From assembly GCA_027489475.1 (NCBI GenBank), contig JAIXZQ010000143.1, positions 1-5,168 of the forward strand: a DNA stretch of 5,168 bases, in the 5' to 3' direction. Made by a program: the position numbers and the translations under genes. This DNA is from Methylophilus sp. (GTDB lineage Bacteria > Pseudomonadota > Gammaproteobacteria > Burkholderiales > Methylophilaceae). Under the pieces are notes generated by a model, which was not told the DNA's origin, did not search any database, and saw only the letters and a program-made list of their open reading frames with translations. Shown piece by piece: positions 1 through 4,591 of the stretch; position 1 is the first letter of the stretch; every line of letters starts with the position of its first letter.

Positions 1-496
1 CGGTTTCATAACTGCGCAACACAATCAGTTTGGGAATCACCGAAATCATGCGTTTAAAGTGGTGAAATGGCACCGCAGACAATTGTGTGAAGGCCACATC
101 GTAAATCGCACGCGAGTGTGACACTAGCTTGAGGTAGCCAGCTTTATCGGCGGGCGAAATTTTATCAATTTCGTTTAAGGTATCTTCTACACTGCCACCA
201 TAATCAAAGGTGGTTTTGTCGTTAAAGTAAAAACGATACCAAGGTTTTAGGGCGACCAAGCGCACATAATCAGAAAAACGCTCACCAAACATGGCAAACA
301 GTTCCTCAAATAAAAAAGGGGCAGTAATGACGGTGGGGCCGGCATCATGGGTATAGCCGTTGCGCACATACACCTGTCCGCGTCCGCCTAAGGCTGCGTT
401 GCGCTCAACCAGCGTCACTTCGTAATGTTTTGCGCGTAAACGCAGGGCTGCGGCCATGCCGCCAAAGCCACCGCCGATGACCAACGCTTTTTTCAT
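1..496 (-). CDS. crtI: Phytoene desaturase CrtI, N-terminal part (cut by window edge)
   Basis: This is the first 165 residues of a FAD-dependent carotenoid desaturase, which introduces double bases into phytoene on the way to lycopene, as a peripheral membrane enzyme. The start ATG is at 494-496. Seen in the sequence: a dinucleotide-binding GGGFGG motif at residues 8-13 after the first beta strand, an acidic end of the second strand (LVER, 29-32) followed by GGRG (37-40), and the CrtI hallmark HDAGPTVIT...PFLFEELF at 50-67. The family is usually about 490-510 residues, so roughly one third is present and the C-terminal signature lies outside. The start overlaps the crtE stop by four bases (ATGA), which indicates translational coupling. 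An AGGA sequence lies about seven to eight bases upstream, inside crtE. Known family members make lycopene or, with fewer steps, neurosporene; in a rhodopsin operon lycopene for retinal is expected (inference). A related CrtI-like oxidoreductase (CrtD or CrtN type) cannot be fully excluded from this fragment. Confidence 0.9.
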   Translation of the reverse strand, partial: MKKALVIGGGFGGMAAALRLRAKHYEVTLVERNAALGGRGQVYVRNGYTHDAGPTVITAPFLFEELFAMFGERFSDYVRLVALKPWYRFYFNDKTTFDYGGSVEDTLNEIDKISPADKAGYLKLVSHSRAIYDVAFTQLSAVPFHHFKRMISVIPKLIVLRSYET

Positions 497-1428
497 GCAG
501 ACATCCTGTGACATTTATGTTGCAGGTCTGCACATAATTTAATCAACAATTCCCCGGTCCCTGCTGGCAATTGCTCGGCGGCTGCATGGGCTGCGCACAG
601 ATGTTGCTGGCACAAGTCCAGCGCTTGCTGGGTGGCGGCAGCCAGTGGAGTGGGGTCAATGAGGTTGACTTGTAACACCGATAAAATATTTAAAGCGGCC
701 GCAGAGCCGTCTGCTGGGCAATCTTGCAGCGCGTCTTGCAGGTCATCATATATTTGATAGCCCACAGCAAAATCCATGCAGGCCTGCTTGGCCAGTGGGA
801 GTGCAGCAGTCAACCCGGCTGCGGTAAAACACAATTCAAACGGTAAATACAGCAGTGCGCCAGACTTACGTTGCGTGGTTGCCAAATAAGCCGTTAAGCT
901 ATGGTGCGGGCGACGCACATAATCTAAATCTTCAATCTGACCTTGTATCGCTTGGGCAGTCAGTCTATGCACCACAGCCATCAAGGCAGGCAGCTGTTGT
1001 GGACGCGAATAAGAGGCGAGCGCCACATAAGCGGCGGACAACAAAAAGTCACCGGTACACAAAGCCACATTGGTATCAAACGCTTGCCACAAAGAGGCAC
1101 GGCCTCTACGTTCAGTATCGCCATCTTGGATATCATCATGCACCAGTGAAGCATTGTGTAAATACTCAACCACTTGGGCCAAGGCAACGATGTCCTGGGT
1201 GGGCAGTGCACATTTGAGCCCCGCGTCTATGCACAGACGGGCTCTGACTAAGCGACCAGAAGCGGCAAAATGGTAATCCACAGCATGTGACAACCGGCTG
1301 TCGGCGGCTAAGCCAGCCTGTCCGCAGACGTGATGCATCGCTGCTTTAACCTGCGCGAGCACATCGTCCAGACAAGGACGCTGCACAGCATCGCTGGAAA
1401 CTTGCTCGTTGATACAGATGTTGGCCAT
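493..1428 (-). CDS. crtE: Polyprenyl diphosphate synthase, probably geranylgeranyl diphosphate synthase CrtE
   Basis: A 311-residue trans-isoprenyl diphosphate synthase, which condenses isopentenyl diphosphate with allylic diphosphates; next to crtI its likely product is C20 geranylgeranyl diphosphate for phytoene. Seen in the sequence: the first aspartate-rich motif DDIQD at residues 98-102 followed by RRGR (107-110), a GQIEDL segment at 163-168, KSG at 188-190, and the second aspartate-rich motif DDLQD at 228-232. The first motif is the short DDxxD form, without the two-residue insertion of many bacterial CrtE/IspA enzymes. It is preceded by LHNASL, with small residues at -4 and -5, so chain length cannot be read from the usual bulky residue there. 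The lysine-glycine segment that normally follows the second motif is altered. It lies 94 bases downstream of the rhodopsin and overlaps crtI by four bases, so it is in the same operon. The ribosome binding site before the ATG is weak (AAGAA), suggesting low translation. Octaprenyl or farnesyl synthase activity is a less likely alternative. Confidence 0.9.
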   Translation of the reverse strand: MANICINEQVSSDAVQRPCLDDVLAQVKAAMHHVCGQAGLAADSRLSHAVDYHFAASGRLVRARLCIDAGLKCALPTQDIVALAQVVEYLHNASLVHDDIQDGDTERRGRASLWQAFDTNVALCTGDFLLSAAYVALASYSRPQQLPALMAVVHRLTAQAIQGQIEDLDYVRRPHHSLTAYLATTQRKSGALLYLPFELCFTAAGLTAALPLAKQACMDFAVGYQIYDDLQDALQDCPADGSAAALNILSVLQVNLIDPTPLAAATQQALDLCQQHLCAAHAAAEQLPAGTGELLIKLCADLQHKCHRMSA

Positions 1429-1451
1429 AGTGCTGTTCTTTGCAGTGAATA

Positions 1452-1502
1452 CACCCGCCTGCTCGCGCTGACTTTAACAAGCGCAGCTGAACAGGCAGGG
1501 TG
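1452..1502 (-). other. Intercistronic hairpin between rhodopsin and crtE
   Basis: On the minus strand the 94-base gap between the rhodopsin stop and the crtE start holds two stacked stems. The outer stem pairs CACCC-GCCTG (1492-1502, with one bulged base at 1497) with CAGGC-GGGTG (1452-1461). The inner stem pairs GCGCT (1480-1484) with AGCGC (1465-1469) around a 10-base loop. No T-run follows, so it is not a classic intrinsic terminator. Inferred role: a 3' stabiliser or partial attenuator that lets the abundant rhodopsin message outnumber the carotenoid enzyme messages. The pairing is directly visible; the function is not. Confidence 0.55.
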
Positions 1503-1522
1503 AAAGTTATAACAGTCTCAAC

Positions 1523-2314
1523 TTAAGCCTTTTGGCTTTCTGTCACAGCCACAGACCAGATGATGACGCCGAAAGCAATCTTGTTCAGCACGTCAGCCAA
1601 GTTGTAGACAATGTTCAAGCCCTTCATGCTTTCGATGGGGTCAGCACCAGTCAGGTAGCCGATGAAGTAACCGATTGGATAGATGGCCCAACCAATGGTC
1701 ACAATCCAACGCATCAAGCTAAAGGCAGACTGTACATTTTGGGGTGCTTGTGTTGCGTTGATTTTGCTGGCTTCGCCACCAAAAATTTCCCACAAAATAT
1801 ATGCCCAACCCAGCATGCCGATAACGAAGGCAGGGAATGCAGCCATGTAGCCAGCTTCACCCAAATAACCACCAACCAACATCACCAAGGTACCAATCAT
1901 CAGGCGCCAGAACACGCCGTTTGGCACTTTAGCAATGGCTGCCAGAATCAGGTAAAACTCAATCATCAACAAAGGCACAGTAATCAGCCAGTCAATGTAG
2001 CGATAGACCGTGGGGGTTGAGCCAGTGAGTACCCATACATCGCGCATGTAGAAATAATGCACAGCGGCAATCAAGGTAACCAAACCAGATACGGTCAAAG
2101 AGGTTTTCCATTTCCCTGCAACACGGTCTCTTTCCAAAAAGAAAAATGCGGTAGAAGCGACCAAGGCCATCGAGATTAACCAGAATGAAATACCGACAAA
2201 ATCACTGGATTTCAGGACCACATCTGCTGAAGCAAATGCAGAAGTGCTGCTGAGTAACAGCGCAGTTAACCCTACCGTCTTCTTTCTGACAAACGAACTA
2301 AGAACTCCAAACAT
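1523..2314 (-). CDS. Green-absorbing proteorhodopsin, light-driven outward proton pump
   Basis: A 263-residue microbial rhodopsin that binds retinal and pumps protons out of the cell through the inner membrane. Seen in the sequence: a cleavable signal peptide (about residues 1-30, ending AFASA), then seven hydrophobic helices at roughly 37-60, 70-91, 102-124, 133-152, 156-178, 197-221 and 233-257. By comparison with the well-known gammaproteobacterial protein, H86 matches H75, R105 matches R94, D108 matches the proton acceptor D97, T112 matches T101, E119 matches the proton donor E108, D241 matches D227, and K245 is the retinal Schiff-base lysine. L116 sits at the tuning site (L105), which in characterised proteins means green absorption. 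I chose the ATG at 2312-2314 because AGGAGA lies six bases upstream (2321-2326). The frame stays open for 28 further residues, but these are not rhodopsin-like and would overlap the likely promoter. crtE and crtI follow on the same strand and would supply the chromophore precursor. Confidence 0.97.
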   Translation of the reverse strand: MFGVLSSFVRKKTVGLTALLLSSTSAFASADVVLKSSDFVGISFWLISMALVASTAFFFLERDRVAGKWKTSLTVSGLVTLIAAVHYFYMRDVWVLTGSTPTVYRYIDWLITVPLLMIEFYLILAAIAKVPNGVFWRLMIGTLVMLVGGYLGEAGYMAAFPAFVIGMLGWAYILWEIFGGEASKINATQAPQNVQSAFSLMRWIVTIGWAIYPIGYFIGYLTGADPIESMKGLNIVYNLADVLNKIAFGVIIWSVAVTESQKA

Positions 2315-2320
2315 GTGTAC

Positions 2321-2326
2321 TCTCCT
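2321..2326 (-). promoter_or_regulatory. Ribosome binding site of the rhodopsin gene
   Basis: AGGAGA on the minus strand, six bases before the ATG at 2312-2314. It fixes the start 28 codons inside the longest open frame. It is much stronger than the site in front of crtE, which fits high rhodopsin synthesis. Confidence 0.85.
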
Positions 2327-2365
2327 GATAGTTAAAAGTGATATTAAAAAAATTGATACCGCCCT

Positions 2366-2400
2366 ATTTGTAAATGATTTGTAACAAGGATGTATCAAAT
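2366..2400. repeat. Three copies of an ATTTGTAAC-like motif in the rhodopsin leader
   Basis: On the plus strand ATTTGTAA occurs at 2366-2373 and again at 2377-2384, spaced 11 bases apart, about one helical turn. An inverted, slightly diverged copy, GTATCAAAT, is at 2392-2400. The second and third copies form a 24-base imperfect dyad (7 of 9 arm pairs). They lie between the candidate promoter and the start codon, where a bound protein could block transcription. That they are an operator is inference; the region is AT-rich, so some repetition can arise by chance. Confidence 0.35.
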
Positions 2401-2429
2401 TGTTAATACCTCCCTTAGAGGAGGGTCAA
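2399..2429 (-). promoter_or_regulatory. Candidate rhodopsin operon promoter with MerR-type layout
   Basis: On the minus strand TTGACC (2424-2429) is separated by 19 bases from AACAAT (2399-2404). The first matches the -35 consensus at five of six positions, the second the -10 at four of six. The spacer contains most of an imperfect 19-base dyad (2408-2426) of the form ACCnnCCTnTnAGGnnGGT. Long spacers with an internal dyad are the known layout of promoters activated by MerR-family regulators. A 15-base spacing to TATTAA is the alternative reading. The leader would be about 80 bases. Confidence 0.4.
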
Positions 2430-2932
2430 GTGATTCAGTTCAACGAGGATTGTATGTAAATTAAATTGTCTATAAAAAACAATGGCTTGTGACATCAATT
2501 TTTTTCAGCACAAAGACGATATTTTTTAGTAAATGTATTTATTTGGCATTTTTATGTTGTGAACATGCATTGAATGTGCAAGAAAAACAGCATAAGTCGC
2601 AAAAAGGCGCTATGGATATGAACTACCGACCGCATATGCCTCATATGCACTGATTGCCGGGATGCCATGCCTATTTTCGTTTAACGGTTGCTAGCCAACA
2701 TGGCCAACAGCGATAAGACGCTACATGCGCATCAAAAACAGATATGTGCTTAGACTGCGCAGTGACTTGCTGTTCACTGCGCGCATGTGATATTGGCTAG
2801 CCAGAATGTGCGTTGCAGTGAAGCGGTTGAAAAAACCTGATAAATGCGCGCGATTAACCGCAGAGGACTGTGATGGCATGGGAGACTTCGTCATTTGGGG
2901 CGGCACAAGACTATCGTGGTTTAGCCAGCCAT
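2430..2932. other. Gene-free intergenic stretch
   Basis: No reading frame here has a credible start site, composition or recognisable product. The left half (about 2455-2560) is AT-rich and carries the perfect dyad ATGTT-GTG-AACAT at 2554-2566. A weak minus-strand promoter-like pair (TTGATG 2493-2498, TATAGA 2469-2474, 18-base spacer) could be a second rhodopsin promoter. The palindrome CATATG occurs twice at about 2633-2647. The right half contains the nested inverted repeat at 2690-2801, annotated separately. No tRNA-like element or insertion-sequence end was seen. Confidence 0.6.
2690..2801. repeat. Nested inverted repeats, possible structured RNA or small palindromic element
   Basis: Three arm pairs are nested in order. 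GCTAGCCAACAT (2690-2701) pairs with 2790-2801 at 11 of 12 positions. ACATGCGC (2723-2730) pairs perfectly with 2781-2788. GCAGTG (2759-2764) pairs with CACTGC (2775-2780); this pair could extend to eight bases. A small side hairpin AGCG/CGCT lies at 2709-2722. The one mismatch of the outer stem (C2699 with A2792) becomes a G-U pair in a minus-strand RNA, so that strand folds better. No flanking T-run, convincing promoter or target-site duplication was seen, so whether it is an RNA gene, a MITE-like remnant or chance is open. Confidence 0.4.
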
Positions 2933-2960
2933 AAAAAAGGGATACCGAAATGGGTATCCC
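2933..2960 (-). terminator. Intrinsic terminator of the secreted-protein gene
   Basis: On the minus strand GGGATACC (2953-2960) pairs perfectly with GGTATCCC (2939-2946) around a six-base loop, followed directly by six T residues (2933-2938). This is a textbook Rho-independent terminator about 80 bases downstream of the stop codon at 3043, and it insulates the rhodopsin promoter region from upstream transcription. Confidence 0.85.
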
Positions 2961-2981
2961 TATGTGTTTGATGGTGATGCA

Positions 2982-3009
2982 CCGCCCTTGTTTAGCTCGC
3001 TCAGGGCGG
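2982..3009 (-). other. Stem-loop in the 3' untranslated region
   Basis: CCGCCCT (2982-2988) and AGGGCGG (3003-3009) form a perfect seven-base GC-rich stem with a 14-base loop, which can be lengthened by GCA/TGC after a one-base bulge. It sits between the stop codon at 3043 and the terminator at 2933-2960, without a T-run of its own. It probably folds in the message tail and may protect it from 3' decay (inference). Confidence 0.45.
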
Positions 3010-3042
3010 ATGCTTGCGGGGAGGGGCGCGCTCTAAAGCAGC

Positions 3043-3525
3043 TTAATCGCGCCCTTTACCGTTACCTCTGCCATTGCCATTACCACGTCCTGAGTTGCCG
3101 CGACCCGGCCCGCGATCCTCATGAAAGTCATGGTCATGATGATCGTGGTCATCATAGCCGCGGCGCCCTGCATAGCTGTTATAACGTGGCGAATAAACAT
3201 TTTGATACCAGTTATCTTGCACAAAATACACTTGACGGCCACAAGCGCCATAGTTTCGGCAGTAGCGAGACCATTTTTTCATATGGCCGGGCGGCACGCG
3301 TAAATACATCGGGGGTTGCACCACGGCAACCCCTGGCGGTTGAATAATGACGGGCTGCGGATAGACCACTTGTGGCGCTGGATAGGCATCGCCCAGAATA
3401 ATCTGGCCATAAAAGCCAGGTTGTCCCACAGTCACAGCAACCACACCCTCTGCATGCGCAGACCATGCCCATGAAATACTGGTCAACGCGATTAACCCTA
3501 GATAAACACCCAATTTTTTCTGCAT
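3043..3525 (-). CDS. Secreted protein of unknown function with His/Asp-rich and Arg-Gly-Asn-rich tail
   Basis: A 160-residue protein I cannot name. A signal peptide spans residues 1-25 with a likely cut after AHA, so it is exported to the periplasm or beyond. A Pro/Val/Gln-rich segment follows (about 49-72). A compact block with YLRVPPG at 74-80 and a Cys pair at 89 and 95 runs on to FVQDNWY (101-107); it looks like the conserved core and resembles unnamed exported proteins I recall from proteobacteria. The tail is low-complexity: a DDHDHHDHD run at 125-133 that could bind metal ions, then repeated R-G-N units at 138-159. AGAGG precedes the start by about seven bases. It appears to be a single-gene unit with its own promoter and terminator. 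Arginine-glycine tails often contact nucleic acid or anionic polymers, but for a secreted protein this is only a suggestion. Confidence 0.8.
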   Translation of the reverse strand: MQKKLGVYLGLIALTSISWAWSAHAEGVVAVTVGQPGFYGQIILGDAYPAPQVVYPQPVIIQPPGVAVVQPPMYLRVPPGHMKKWSRYCRNYGACGRQVYFVQDNWYQNVYSPRYNSYAGRRGYDDHDHHDHDFHEDRGPGRGNSGRGNGNGRGNGKGRD

Positions 3526-3606
3526 CGTTAGCCTCTTTCATCAAACTATCGCGTCACACGTCACAGGTGCGCTGATGATGCGTATGTTAGTCAGCCCATC
3601 AACCAC

Positions 3607-3652
3607 ATTATAGTCTCATGCCTCTGACAACGCTGTCAGTGGGTTCTGACAA
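3607..3652 (-). promoter_or_regulatory. Promoter with perfect TATAAT and three TGTCAG-type half-sites
   Basis: On the minus strand TATAAT is at 3607-3612. There is no good -35 hexamer at 16-19 bases; instead TTGTCAG occurs at 3624-3630 and 3646-3652, exactly 22 bases apart, with the inverted form CTGACAG between them (3633-3639). The proximal copy ends 11 bases before the -10 box. This is the layout of an activator-dependent promoter for the gene starting at 3525. The half-sites resemble TGTCA units of Pho boxes, but the spacing is not the usual 11 bases, so the regulator is unidentified. Confidence 0.45.
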
Positions 3653-3750
3653 TGCTTGCAGCTTTTTACCGCAGTTTACGTTCCTTCAATCTGTGCGCGT
3701 TATTTAACGAAATGTGTGAAGATTAGGCAATTCCTCGCGGCGCATTCAAA

Positions 3751-3769
3751 CAGTCTGCACGCCAGACTG
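3751..3769 (-). terminator. Weak terminator-like hairpin after the lipoprotein gene
   Basis: CAGTCTG (3763-3769) pairs perfectly with CAGACTG (3751-3757) around a five-base loop on the minus strand, beginning one base after the stop codon at 3771. Only three T residues follow, so termination may be partial and some transcripts could read on into the secreted-protein gene. Confidence 0.45.
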
Positions 3770-3770
3770 C

Positions 3771-4430
3771 TTATTTGAGATTTCTAATCGCCATCCAGCC
3801 TAAGTCATGCATGCATGACACAAATGCCCGTTTGTAGTGTTGCGTTTTGTAGTCTGGCTGATAGTCCGGGCCCAGTTGTTGTTCACATTGCGTCTGGTCA
3901 CGCTTAAGTTGTGCAGGAAATGCACCCATTTTCCACCATGAATTAACCGAATACACCACATCCGGGCCATCGTTGGCAGTACTTTTACTGATAGGTGCTG
4001 GTGGGAACTCTGCGGTTGCCGCCTTTTTATTGGCGACCACGGGGCTAGCAGGCACAGTCGGCGGGGCACCTGGAGAAGACGCCTTGGCGACCTCAGGTGA
4101 GGCTTCTGTCACTGGAATTAAAAAAGGCTCGGGTTTACGTTGCGTGTCTTGTCGATTGTCTGAGTCTTCTATCGTGGCAAACAGCGGATCCAATGCATCG
4201 ACTTGGGGTTTTTGCCAACCCTGTTCACCCAGACATGCGGCAAATTGATCACCCTTACCGCGACACGCTTGATGTGCTCGGTCTATGTCTTGCTGTGAGC
4301 CGCCACGCTTATAAGAGACTTGTCCGCAGCCAGCCAGTATTGTCGATGCCAGCAGCCAGATACCAAGCCGCCAGACTGTCAGCCGCCATGGATGGTTAAC
4401 GTCCCTCTTTAAACCAGTCATGTCACGCAT
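3771..4430 (-). CDS. Lipoprotein of unknown function with duplicated Cys/Gly-Trp motif
   Basis: A 219-residue lipoprotein I do not recognise by name. Seen in the sequence: a basic N-terminus, a hydrophobic segment, and a lipobox LAGC with the modified Cys at residue 35. The residue after it is Gly, not Asp, so outer-membrane sorting is expected by the known rule. Two related modules follow: C56...C66-x4-GW (71-72), and near the C-terminus C182...C206-x4-GW (211-212). Both have a Phe three residues before the second Cys. Between them lies a Pro/Ala/Ser/Thr-rich linker (about 98-150) of the kind that spans the periplasm. Each Cys pair could form a disulfide, which is inference. Two adjacent ATG codons exist; I chose the second (4428-4430) because AGGAGG lies five bases before it but only two before the first. 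It diverges from the porin gene across 161 bases. Confidence 0.8.
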   Translation of the reverse strand: MRDMTGLKRDVNHPWRLTVWRLGIWLLASTILAGCGQVSYKRGGSQQDIDRAHQACRGKGDQFAACLGEQGWQKPQVDALDPLFATIEDSDNRQDTQRKPEPFLIPVTEASPEVAKASSPGAPPTVPASPVVANKKAATAEFPPAPISKSTANDGPDVVYSVNSWWKMGAFPAQLKRDQTQCEQQLGPDYQPDYKTQHYKRAFVSCMHDLGWMAIRNLK

Positions 4431-4435
4431 CATGA

Positions 4436-4442
4436 CCTCCTT
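4436..4442 (-). promoter_or_regulatory. Ribosome binding site of the lipoprotein gene
   Basis: AAGGAGG on the minus strand, a near-perfect Shine-Dalgarno sequence. It is two bases from the first ATG (4431-4433) and five from the second (4428-4430), so the second is the more likely start. Confidence 0.75.
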
Positions 4443-4591
4443 AGTGTGAGTGTATGCTCAGTCTATCCGCCAACCCCTGCACACGCCACTACGCAAATTG
4501 ACGTATTTGTCCCACCTCTCGCCATCGTTAAGCTGAGCGCAAGTTTTGATCGACTTGGATGTTTTGAAATTAACGAGAAAGGGAGTTTTTG

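Noticed and set aside
855..1276. Several overlapping open frames on both strands
   Set aside because: All are shadows of crtE, whose aspartate-rich motifs fix the real frame.
1532..2020. Plus-strand open frame of 162 codons
   Set aside because: It lies opposite the rhodopsin gene, whose reading frame is certain, and has no family resemblance.
2315..2398. N-terminal extension of the rhodopsin to an upstream ATG at 2396-2398
   Set aside because: The extra 28 residues are unlike rhodopsin or a signal peptide, the strong ribosome site sits before the inner ATG, and the likely promoter overlaps the extension.
2612..2653. Plus-strand 13-residue Met/His-rich peptide frame
   Set aside because: Very short, without a clear ribosome site or promoter; the His and Met content comes from the CATATG repeats.
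2690..2801. Integron attC site
   Set aside because: The arms resemble a folded recombination site, but the conserved core boxes (RYYYAAC and GTTRRRY) are not present, and no integrase or cassette gene adjoins.
2721..2906. Minus-strand open frame of 61 codons
   Set aside because: It begins with GTG without a ribosome site, runs through the inverted repeats, and has no recognisable product.
2964..3347. Plus-strand open frame of 127 codons
   Set aside because: It is antisense to the well-supported secreted-protein gene and the terminator region, and its composition is not protein-like.
3973..4399. Plus-strand open frames of 91 and 100 codons
   Set aside because: They are antisense to the lipoprotein gene, which has a lipobox, a strong ribosome site and a terminator-like hairpin.
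4450..4591. Promoter of the porin gene (TTGACG at about 4499, or TTGATC at about 4545)
   Set aside because: Neither has an acceptable -10 at normal spacing, so I did not annotate one.
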